DNA from: SW132 sp038150125
Lineage (GTDB): Bacteria > Bacteroidota > Rhodothermia > Balneolales > Balneolaceae
Assembly: GCF_038150125.1 (NCBI RefSeq)
Contig: NZ_JBBVMF010000012.1
Span: forward strand, 69,539-133,538
Length of the DNA: 64,000 bases
Direction of reading: 5' to 3'
Part shown: piece after piece, positions 1-7,570 of the stretch
Layout of the letters: every line of letters begins with the position of its first letter
Position numbering within the stretch: position 1 is the stretch's first letter
The notes under the pieces: model-generated
Databases searched by the model: none
Seen by the model: only the letters and a program-made list of their open reading frames with translations
What the model was told of the DNA's origin: nothing
Position numbers and translations under genes: made by a program

Positions 1-436
1 CAGCGATGTATTCTTCAGATGCAAATACAAACGGCCGTATATACAGAGCGTGTCCCTTAGTTTTGGGAACCCATTTGTGATCGAGGCGGATCAGCGCTTC
101 GAGGGTATCTATGAAGATTTCTTTTTCCATAGAGGGAATACACATCCGCTCCGAAGAGTTACTGATGCGCTCGTGGTGGTCATCAAGCCGAAACAGATTG
201 ATGGTTTCATCGTCGACATAATATGCTTTCATTCCCTCGAATACAGCCTGCCCGTAATGCAGTGCATGCATCGACGGGTGAAAAGAGATAGGTGCGTAAG
301 GCGTGATTTGAGGTTCCTGCCAGCTTCCGTTTTTAAACGTCACATCAATCATGTGATCAGAAAACTTTCGACCGAATTCAAGGTTATCGAAATCAACAGA
401 GGAAAGGCGGCTGTTCTGTGTTTTGGTAATCTCCAT
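1..436 (-). CDS. ilvE: Branched-chain amino acid aminotransferase, 5' part only
   Basis: The minus strand opens at an ATG (434-436) and stays open to the left edge, giving the first 145 residues of a class IV PLP aminotransferase. Recognisable pieces are 'MEITKTQNSRLSS', 'YAPISFHPSMHALHYGQAVF' followed by 'EGMKAY', and 'NLFRLDDHHERISNSSERM', which match the N-terminal domain of group II branched-chain aminotransferases (about 360 residues, so more than half the gene lies outside). It performs the last step of valine, leucine and isoleucine synthesis in the cytoplasm, so it complements the ilv/leu cluster at 44-56 kb although it is unlinked. It is divergent from the M24 peptidase gene, with about 100 bp between the starts. 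No strong ribosome site is visible. Family assignment is confident; the catalytic lysine is not in view. Confidence 0.9.
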   Translation of the reverse strand, partial: MEITKTQNSRLSSVDFDNLEFGRKFSDHMIDVTFKNGSWQEPQITPYAPISFHPSMHALHYGQAVFEGMKAYYVDDETINLFRLDDHHERISNSSERMCIPSMEKEIFIDTLEALIRLDHKWVPKTKGHALYIRPFVFASEEYIA

Positions 437-537
437 GGTCGCAGGTATGAAATTTATATTTATCGCTAATTTTGCTTAAGATAAGAGGATTTTGAGAAAC
501 TGTTTAATCAAAACCGAAAAATTACAGGCACAATTTT

Positions 538-1884
538 ATGACAAGACTCTCTCTTCTTTCAATTCTATTTTTGGTTTTAGTATCGGGTGCACTGAATGCA
601 CAAACGCGTAACGACATCACACCGCATATCCTGAAAATGGAGGACAGGGCTGATGTGATTGACAGATGGACTGAAGATAAACTCGATACCCTGGTGCCGG
701 AGCTTATGCGCAGGGAGGGAATCGATATGTGGGTACTCGTAGCCCGGGAATACAACGAAGATCCCGTACTTTTAACAATGTTACCCGCCACTTGGCAATC
801 TTCACGCCGTACCACCATTTTGCTTTTCTCTGATCCTGGTGACGGACAGCCGGTAGAACGGATGGCCGTTGCACGTTACAACATCGGATTTTTTGAAACG
901 CAGTGGTTTCCTGATGAGCAGCCGGACCAGTGGGCACGGTTTGGCGATATTGTTGAAGAGAAGAATCCTGAAAGAATAGCCGTGAATTATTCCGATGATT
1001 TTGCCCTGGCTGACGGCATCAGTCACACCGATTTTATAAACCTCAGTAACAGTCTGAGTCCCGAGATGCAGGACCGTATTGTATCGGCCGAAAATCTTGC
1101 AATCGGCTGGCTGGAAACACGTACGCAAGAGGAGAAAATAGTCTATCGGCAGATAAACAGGATTGCACATAACATTGTAGCTGAAGGTCTTTCCGAACAG
1201 GTGATTACACCAGGCATTACGACAACTGAAGACGTACAGTGGTGGTACCGCGACAGGATCCGCGATTTGAACCTGACGGCTTGGTTTCATCCGTCGGTAT
1301 CAGTTCAGCGGGAAGAGACACCTGAGGAGGATGGAGATTTTTCATCATCAGAAGGCAAAAATGTTATTCTGCCAGGTGACCTGATCCATGTTGATTTCGG
1401 GATTCAATACCTTCGCTTGTCTACCGATACGCAGCGTAATGCGTACGTTTTGAAACAAGGAGAGACCGAAGCACCACAAGGGTTGCAGGACGCACTAACA
1501 ACCGGTAAACGCCTGCAGGATATACTCACAGGTCAGTTTCAAACCGGACGGGCCGGGAACGAAATACTTTCAAAAGCTCTCGAGCAGGCTGAGGCCGAAG
1601 ATATCAATGCAACAATTTATACACATCCTATTGGGTATCACGGCCACGCTGCGGGGCCAACAATAGGGCTTTGGGATCAGCAGGGTGGTGTTCCCGGCAA
1701 AGGGGATTATCCGCTCTACCCAAATACGGCGCATTCCATCGAACTGAATGCGGAGGTGTATATTCCCGAGTGGGACAAACAGATTCTGATGAAACTGGAA
1801 GAAGATGCCATTTACGATGGAGAGCAAACCTACTATATTGACGACAGAGCGGAAGATCTTTACCTCATTCCAAGGCAGCTTTGA
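538..1884 (+). CDS. Secreted M24-family metallopeptidase (Xaa-Pro aminopeptidase-like)
   Basis: A 448-residue protein with a signal peptide (hydrophobic run in residues 1-20, ending 'GALNAQ'), so it is probably periplasmic or exported. The C-terminal half is a pita-bread M24 domain. The five expected metal ligands can be placed: D286 in 'HVDFG', D297 in 'STDTQR', H363 or a nearby histidine in 'THPIGYHGHA', E402 in 'SIELN' and E421/E422 in 'KLEEDA'. The N-terminal half resembles the non-catalytic creatinase-like domain of prolidases. M24 enzymes usually remove N-terminal residues next to proline; the actual substrate cannot be read from the sequence. The ATG at 538 is chosen because it gives a clean signal peptide. 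The gene stands alone, divergent from ilvE and about 140 bp before recQ. Confidence 0.85.
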   Translation: MTRLSLLSILFLVLVSGALNAQTRNDITPHILKMEDRADVIDRWTEDKLDTLVPELMRREGIDMWVLVAREYNEDPVLLTMLPATWQSSRRTTILLFSDPGDGQPVERMAVARYNIGFFETQWFPDEQPDQWARFGDIVEEKNPERIAVNYSDDFALADGISHTDFINLSNSLSPEMQDRIVSAENLAIGWLETRTQEEKIVYRQINRIAHNIVAEGLSEQVITPGITTTEDVQWWYRDRIRDLNLTAWFHPSVSVQREETPEEDGDFSSSEGKNVILPGDLIHVDFGIQYLRLSTDTQRNAYVLKQGETEAPQGLQDALTTGKRLQDILTGQFQTGRAGNEILSKALEQAEAEDINATIYTHPIGYHGHAAGPTIGLWDQQGGVPGKGDYPLYPNTAHSIELNAEVYIPEWDKQILMKLEEDAIYDGEQTYYIDDRAEDLYLIPRQL

Positions 1885-2026
1885 AAAAAATCGAATCAAT
1901 TCTGTAAGGGAATCCAATATCCGGTATCTTATATATATGCAGCTGGAATCAATTTACTAAAAACATCAGGGTTGATTTCATACCGCATCATAACGTTATA
2001 ATTTTATCTAAAACAGTTTTTATTTG

Positions 2027-4207
2027 ATGATACAGCAGGCGAAAACCATTCTAAGAGACACATTCGGGTTCGATCAGTTTCGTCCCCTGCAGGAAAAAGT
2101 GATAACAGATGTTCTGAACAAAAAAGACACCCTCGTCATCATGCCAACGGGTGGCGGTAAATCCCTTTGCTACCAAATCCCCGCCATGATTTTCGACGGC
2201 CTCACCATCGTGGTGTCCCCGCTGATTTCACTCATGAAAGACCAGGTGGATCAGCTCACGCAATACGGAATTCCTGCTGTTGTTCTTAACAGCTCCATCA
2301 GTGAAGATCTCTATCAAACCAATGTTCAAAAAGTTCGCAGCGGTGAAGCTAAAATGCTTTATGTAGCACCCGAGTCGCTGATGATGGACCGCATCCGTGA
2401 TCTTCTTGAAGAAGTGACGGTAGACTGTTTTACGATTGATGAAGCCCACTGCATCTCCGAGTGGGGGCACGATTTCAGGCCCGACTATCGCCAGTTGGCA
2501 TCAATCCGCAAGCAATTTCCCGAGGCGGTTTGCGTGGGTTTGACAGCAACGGCCACGCCACGGGTTCGCGAAGACATCAAAGAAATTCTTGAGTTCAGAG
2601 AAGGCGGAACTTACGTGGCCAGTTTTGACCGCGAAAACCTGTTTCTGAATGTGGTAGACAAGGACGGGCCAGTTGATCAAATACTTGATTTCCTTTATAC
2701 ACGAAAAGGACAGTCCGGCATTATTTACTGCTTTAGTCGCCGCCAAACCGACGAAGTTTACCAGGATCTGAAAGATGAAGGACACTCAGTTCGTCCCTAT
2801 CATGCGGGGTTGAGCGAACACCAGCGCGAGATTTATCAAAATGCATTTATTCGTGATAAAATTGACATCATAGTGGCAACGGTGGCCTTTGGAATGGGAA
2901 TCGACAAGCCGGACGTACGGTTTGTGATCCATCACGATATGCCGCAGAACATTGAGTCGTATTACCAGCAAATTGGCCGGGCGGGACGCGATGGCCTGCG
3001 ATCGGATTGCTTGTTGCTTTATAGCCATTCAGACCGCCAAAAGATCAACTACTTCATCAATCAAAAAGAGGGTGAAGAGAAAGAGGTGGCTAAAAAGCAT
3101 CTTGAAGACCTGATTGACTACCTTACGACCAGTGAGTGCCGCCGTATCCCGCTAATGAAATATTTTGGCGAAACGTATCACAGCGATGAATGTGGAATGT
3201 GTGATAACTGTATCTCCATGAAAGACGACATGGAAGACTTGACGATTCAGGCCCAAAAGTTTTTATCCTGCATTGTGCGTACCGAGGAGCGGTATGGTGC
3301 AACCCATATTTCTGATATTCTCAGAGGATCAAAAGCGAAAAAAATCCTGGAAAACGGTCACGACAAGCTGTCGACTTATGGCATTGGGATGGATTTCAGT
3401 AAAGACCAGTGGATTCAGCTCTCCAGACTGTTGGTGAGGAGAGATTTTCTCAAAAAAGACCCTGAATATGGAAGCCTGTTGCTCACACCGAAAGGGAAAA
3501 AAGTTCTGAAAGATGAAGCCCGGGTCCAGGGAGTACTCGACCGCACGCAAACAGCAATTGACGGAAGCGCAGCCGCTCGAACATCTTCAGATGTTGAGGA
3601 CAAATATGATGAAGCCCTGTTTGAAGAACTTCGAAAAAAACGTAAAGAACTTGCGGAAGCTCAGGACGTGCCGCCTTACGTAATTTTTCCTGATACGACA
3701 CTCATGGAGATGGCCTACTTTTATCCTCAGCAAGAAGAGAGCCTGAACGACATTTATGGAGTGGGTAGTGCTAAACTTAAAAAGTATGGGGATGATTTTC
3801 TGGAAGTCGTGAAAACCTATTGCGAAGAGCATGGCATCGACGAACGGAAACGTGAGATTAAAAAGAAAAAGAAGAAAAAATCCTCATCTAAAAAACATGA
3901 GCAGATCGGCATTGATTATAACGAGGGCAAATCACTGGAGCACCTTGCAGAAGAGCACGGCGTGAAAATGCCAACTATTTTAAAGCATTTGAAAACCTAT
4001 CTCGAAGAGGGTAATGACCTTCGGCAGGACGGAATTCTTGAGGCCACTGATTTGTCGCAGCGCAAGGTAGATGAAGTAATGGAGTCTATGGAAAAAGTAG
4101 GTCCTGAGCTTTTAAAACCTGTTTATGAAGACCTTGACAAATCCGTTGGGTACAGTGAGTTGCGAATGATGCAGCTTTATTACCTCGCCCAAGATGGCAA
4201 CAAATAA
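2027..4207 (+). CDS. recQ: ATP-dependent DNA helicase RecQ
   Basis: A 726-residue SF2 3'-5' helicase for recombination and replication-fork repair. Walker A 'TGGGKSLCYQ' (about residues 41-50), the DEAH box 'IDEAHC' (about 138-141), 'TATATP', and the helicase C-terminal motif 'QQIGRAGRDG' are all present. They are followed by a zinc-binding cysteine set ('SECRR...CGMCDNC', around 370-395), an RQC winged helix, an HRDC domain ('PPYVIFPDTTLMEMA'), a very basic linker of consecutive lysines, and a C-terminal helix-turn-helix-like segment. This is the long RecQ form usual in Bacteroidota-like bacteria. A TTG immediately precedes the ATG in frame; ATG at 2027 is preferred. The glycosylase-like gene starts 17 bp after the stop, so the two probably form a repair operon. 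Confidence 0.95.
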   Translation: MIQQAKTILRDTFGFDQFRPLQEKVITDVLNKKDTLVIMPTGGGKSLCYQIPAMIFDGLTIVVSPLISLMKDQVDQLTQYGIPAVVLNSSISEDLYQTNVQKVRSGEAKMLYVAPESLMMDRIRDLLEEVTVDCFTIDEAHCISEWGHDFRPDYRQLASIRKQFPEAVCVGLTATATPRVREDIKEILEFREGGTYVASFDRENLFLNVVDKDGPVDQILDFLYTRKGQSGIIYCFSRRQTDEVYQDLKDEGHSVRPYHAGLSEHQREIYQNAFIRDKIDIIVATVAFGMGIDKPDVRFVIHHDMPQNIESYYQQIGRAGRDGLRSDCLLLYSHSDRQKINYFINQKEGEEKEVAKKHLEDLIDYLTTSECRRIPLMKYFGETYHSDECGMCDNCISMKDDMEDLTIQAQKFLSCIVRTEERYGATHISDILRGSKAKKILENGHDKLSTYGIGMDFSKDQWIQLSRLLVRRDFLKKDPEYGSLLLTPKGKKVLKDEARVQGVLDRTQTAIDGSAAARTSSDVEDKYDEALFEELRKKRKELAEAQDVPPYVIFPDTTLMEMAYFYPQQEESLNDIYGVGSAKLKKYGDDFLEVVKTYCEEHGIDERKREIKKKKKKKSSSKKHEQIGIDYNEGKSLEHLAEEHGVKMPTILKHLKTYLEEGNDLRQDGILEATDLSQRKVDEVMESMEKVGPELLKPVYEDLDKSVGYSELRMMQLYYLAQDGNK

Positions 4208-4224
4208 AAATTGGATAAGTATCT

Positions 4225-4899
4225 GTGATTCCCCATTTCATTCATTCACTCAAGGATAAGCCAACACAACACCTGTTTAACCCATGGTTTGAACGGGATC
4301 TCGAGAATGATGTGACCTCAGATGCTCCGGTCATCCGTCGCCGTCAGCTCAGCCAGTATCTCGAAGAGCGCTTAGGACGAGCTAAATACCTGTTTATTGC
4401 CGAAGCCCTGGGCTACCAGGGCGGTCATTTTACTGGTATCGCGATGACATCCGAACGTATATTGCTTGGCCATCAACAAGACAAGTATGGAATAAAACCA
4501 CAGGATGTCTTTAGTGGAGTTTCACCGGAAAGAACCAGTCGCCCGGAATTGATCGAGAAAGGAATGACAGAACCCACAGCCACAATTATGTGGGGATCAA
4601 TGACCGATCTGGGGATTGATCCATATGATGTGGTGCTTTGGAATGCCCTGCCGTGGCATCCGTACAACCCGGAGAAAGGGTTCCTGAGTAACAGAACACC
4701 AACGGCGGAAGAGATGTCAGCAGGCCTGCTGCACCTTCGGAAGTTTATTGACCTTTTTGAAAATGTGCAGTTGGTGGCTGTTGGACGTAAGTGCGAAGAA
4801 AGTATGAACGAGCTTGGCAAAAAGTTTACTGCGGTCCGTCATCCCGCCAATGGCGGAGCACCTAAATTCAGGAAGCAGGTGCGCGACCTTATGTTATGA
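4225..4899 (+). CDS. Uracil-DNA glycosylase superfamily protein
   Basis: A 224-residue soluble protein starting at GTG, 17 bp after recQ. The core resembles the UDG fold: a 'KYLFIAEALGYQGGHFTG' segment in the place of the catalytic water-activating loop, 'VVLWNALPWHPYNP' in the middle, and a C-terminal 'VRHPANGGAPKFR' in the place of the HPSPLS-type DNA-intercalating loop. These enzymes excise uracil or other damaged bases. The motifs depart from families 1, 4 and 5, so I assign only the superfamily and not a substrate. Pairing with recQ supports a DNA-repair role. No GTG-independent alternative start with a better ribosome site was seen. Confidence 0.7.
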   Translation: MIPHFIHSLKDKPTQHLFNPWFERDLENDVTSDAPVIRRRQLSQYLEERLGRAKYLFIAEALGYQGGHFTGIAMTSERILLGHQQDKYGIKPQDVFSGVSPERTSRPELIEKGMTEPTATIMWGSMTDLGIDPYDVVLWNALPWHPYNPEKGFLSNRTPTAEEMSAGLLHLRKFIDLFENVQLVAVGRKCEESMNELGKKFTAVRHPANGGAPKFRKQVRDLML

Positions 4900-4931
4900 A
4901 TCTAAGTTCGATAATTAAATCATAGAGAAAA

Positions 4932-5213
4932 GAGTCACCCTTACCCCGCGAGGGAGAAGAGGGGGAATTAGGAGAATGTTTATTGGAACTATGAAGAATC
5001 CGATGGACACCCCTCTGAATCCTGACATTACCCATATAATTTTAAATAAGACCGAATTTAACACTTCAAATAGTTGATTATAATTGATTTAAAATCGTTA
5101 TGTCTTTTTTCAATATAATTTCCTTTAAACTTGTCTTAGCTTGTACAAATACTGCAAAAACAGATTTTATGGGTAATGTCAGCCTCTGAATCTCCCCTTT
5201 TTAGAGGCTGTGA
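4932..5213 (+). repeat. Type B intergenic palindromic repeat, split by an insertion
   Basis: This is one copy of a dispersed intergenic element also found at 20838, 45114, 45889 and 47396. The recurring parts are a C-run/G-run palindrome at one end, 'gatggacacccctctg' in the middle and 'tctcccctttttag' at the other end. Here the element is interrupted after position 5021 by the 161-bp inverted-repeat insertion at 5022-5182 and then resumes. A further fragment, ctccctttaagggag, lies at 5389-5403. The rest of the gap up to 5559 is AT-rich with no gene that I can support. Confidence 0.7.
5022..5182. mobile_element. MITE-like insertion with 14-bp terminal inverted repeats
   Basis: The left end CTGACATTACCCAT (5022-5035) and right end ATGGGTAATGTCAG (5169-5182) are perfect inverted repeats. 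The element is flanked by a direct 10-bp duplication, CCTCTGAATC, at 5012-5021 and 5183-5192. Removing it rejoins the surrounding type B repeat. The 133-bp interior is AT-rich and has no open frame, so the element would be non-autonomous. Ends beginning CTGA with a target duplication of about 10 bp recall IS4-family transposons; that link is inference. Confidence 0.75.
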
Positions 5214-5559
5214 GAAAATAATGTATCAACTGTAAATTAAATTACTTGATGTAGCCACGAAGTCCTGTGGACACCAAGAATCACAAAGGGTTAATTGTTG
5301 AAATTATTAAACTTAGGGTATATTCGTGACTTTGAGCTTTTGTGGTTAAAATGAATAACCTAAGGATTTAATTGGTAGTTCTTTCACACTCCCTTTAAGG
5401 GAGACTTCTATCCCGATCTTTTTAAAAATTTATAAATCGAACTGAGGTATTGAACAAGAAGAAATGTAATAGCCACAAATTGGGTTCTTTTGAAATCAGA
5501 TAATATTTTATATTAAGTAGATTTTAAATCGATCTATTTATCAATTGTACAGATACTCC

Positions 5560-7233
5560 ATGATTTACAAATTATTTAAGCTTACGATGCTTTTCTGGCT
5601 GGCAGCAGGTATTTCCAGCGCCAGCGCACAAACAATTGATCCGGCTGATATTTTAATAAAAGATGCGCCTGAGCTGCAGCATGTTTGTATTTTTGAACCC
5701 ACAGACTTTAACGTCAACAGGGCTATTGCTCATGCAGATATCGTTGGGAAAACAGCATCAAGCAGGAGAACATCCAATTTCAACGTAACCTATTTGAGTT
5801 CCTGTGGAGGCGATACCTGGCCTTCTCAAGCGTTATCTGCGTTTGAGTACGCCATGAGCATCTGGGAATCTCATCTCGAAAGTACCATTCCGGTAGAAAT
5901 TGAGGCAACCTGGCAAGCATTGGATTCCAATGTGCTGGGGTCTGCCGGCCCTACACGTATTGCGCAAATTCCGCCGATTGGAGAAGATAATACGTGGTAC
6001 TCTATTGCACAGGCGAGTGCTATGACGGGCAGTGATATAAAATCATCCGCAGATGTAGATTTTGATATTCGAATAAATATTAACTGTGATTTTACCGACT
6101 GGTATTTCGGGCAAGATGCAAATCCTCCGGCAAATTTGATAGACTTCGTAACGGTAGTGTTACATGAAATCGGACACGGAATTGGCTTTATTGGCAGTAT
6201 GTCCGGCGATGAAGATTTAGAAAATGCAGGCTGGGGATTTCAAAATTCGAATGGCGTTGCTCAGCCAATTATTTTTGATCAGTTCGCCGAAGATGGTGAA
6301 AATGTGTCTTTGTTAAATGAGTCGGTCTATCCAAATCCTTCGTCAGAGCTGTACGATGCGTTAACAGGGTCGTTTGGCGGTGTCTTTTTTGATGGAACAG
6401 ACGCAAATATCGTAAACTTTGGAAGCCCGGTCCGGCTTTATTCGCCGTTTCCCTGGCAGGGGGGTAGCAGCTATTCTCACCTTGATCAGGATACATTCGG
6501 GGATAGTGAAAATGCCCTTATGAGGCCCAGGCTTGATCGCCAGTTTTCAATACATACTCCCGGTCCTGTAATGTGTGGTATGCTTAGCGATATGGGCTGG
6601 CCACTCGGCCAAAATTGTTTTGACCTGATAGGCGTAGAGTCGATTATTTCGGTTGAACAGTCTGAGCTCAATTTTGGCGTTTCTAATGTGTCTGAAATTG
6701 AAAATCAAACACTCACGGTTAGTAATGATGCATCTGCTGAGGATGCACTTAGCGGACAAATTGTGATAGAAAGCCCAAATTACACTGTTTCAGAAAATTT
6801 CCGAACCTTTACTATTGAGCCCGGCAGCAGCCTTGATGTTCCGGTTCGGTACATTCCTCAGAGCATAGACATGCATGAGGCTGAGTTAGTACTGACGCAC
6901 AATTCATCAAACCAACCCAACCCGCTGCGAATTTCGCTGACTGGTGAAGCGCTTGAACGGAATAGTATGTATGTTCTGGATCAAAACTATCCAAATCCGT
7001 TTAATAGCCAAACCCAAACCACTATCGAATACGCTCTCACCGGTACATCAGACGTACTGCTTGAAGTATATAACACAACCGGTCAGCGCATATCAACACT
7101 GGTCGATGAAGAGCAAGGGGAAGGCCGATACATCGTAGACTTTGGTGCATCGGGGCTTGCAAGCGGTGTTTATCTGTATAGGATAATTGTTGATGGCGAA
7201 GCCGATACACGGAAGTTGCTTCTTGTAAAATAA
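5560..7233 (+). CDS. Secreted HExxH zinc metallopeptidase with type IX sorting tail
   Basis: A 557-residue exported protein. Residues 1-24 form a signal peptide ending 'SASAQ'. The zincin motif 'HEIGHGIGF' starts at H202 (H202, E203, H206); the position where metzincins carry a third histidine is a glycine, so the third ligand must be elsewhere. A middle beta domain (about residues 365-460) is followed by a C-terminal sorting domain that starts 'VLDQNYPNPFNSQT' and ends 'TRKLLLVK', as in proteins exported and anchored by the type IX system. A TTG lies upstream in frame at 5545, but the ATG at 5560 gives the proper signal peptide. The substrate is unknown. It stands alone, convergent with ppc. 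Confidence 0.85.
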   Translation: MIYKLFKLTMLFWLAAGISSASAQTIDPADILIKDAPELQHVCIFEPTDFNVNRAIAHADIVGKTASSRRTSNFNVTYLSSCGGDTWPSQALSAFEYAMSIWESHLESTIPVEIEATWQALDSNVLGSAGPTRIAQIPPIGEDNTWYSIAQASAMTGSDIKSSADVDFDIRININCDFTDWYFGQDANPPANLIDFVTVVLHEIGHGIGFIGSMSGDEDLENAGWGFQNSNGVAQPIIFDQFAEDGENVSLLNESVYPNPSSELYDALTGSFGGVFFDGTDANIVNFGSPVRLYSPFPWQGGSSYSHLDQDTFGDSENALMRPRLDRQFSIHTPGPVMCGMLSDMGWPLGQNCFDLIGVESIISVEQSELNFGVSNVSEIENQTLTVSNDASAEDALSGQIVIESPNYTVSENFRTFTIEPGSSLDVPVRYIPQSIDMHEAELVLTHNSSNQPNPLRISLTGEALERNSMYVLDQNYPNPFNSQTQTTIEYALTGTSDVLLEVYNTTGQRISTLVDEEQGEGRYIVDFGASGLASGVYLYRIIVDGEADTRKLLLVK

Positions 7234-7300
7234 TATCCGTTGAACATACTACCCTTATCCTACTCTTCAGAAGGACGAAATTTTGATATATTAACGGCAT

Positions 7301-7555
7301 TACAAAAGGCTGATGTTCTCAAATTCAATTTCTTCAATCTCAGCCTTTCCAGTAAGAGATTATTACTATGATACTTCAGCGAAACTACTAAAGTCTAAAG
7401 CTCTCCATTCCAGTTCACTAAACCTCAACCTTTCCATTAGAAGCGCATATTGCGGATGCCTTCGCAAAACTACTAAAGGCTGAGGTTCTTCAATCCAGCT
7501 CACTAAACCTCAATCTTTCCATCAAAAGCGCATACCTTCATAAAACTAATTCGGT
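7301..7555. repeat. Three degenerate 85-bp tandem repeats
   Basis: Units begin at 7301 ('tacaaaaggctgatgttctc'), 7386 ('tactaaagtctaaagctctc') and 7471 ('tactaaaggctgaggttctt'), a constant 85-bp period. In units 1 and 3 the start (about AAAGGCTGAGGTT) is complementary to the segment around AACCTCAATCTTT about 40 bp later, so each can form a stem-loop; the middle unit is more decayed. The array fills the gap between the convergent peptidase and ppc genes. Confidence 0.75.
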
Positions 7556-7570
7556 ATGACGCAACTTTCA

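Noticed and set aside
50..469. Rightward open frame at the left edge
   Set aside because: It lies opposite the clear ilvE coding sequence on the minus strand and has no family features.
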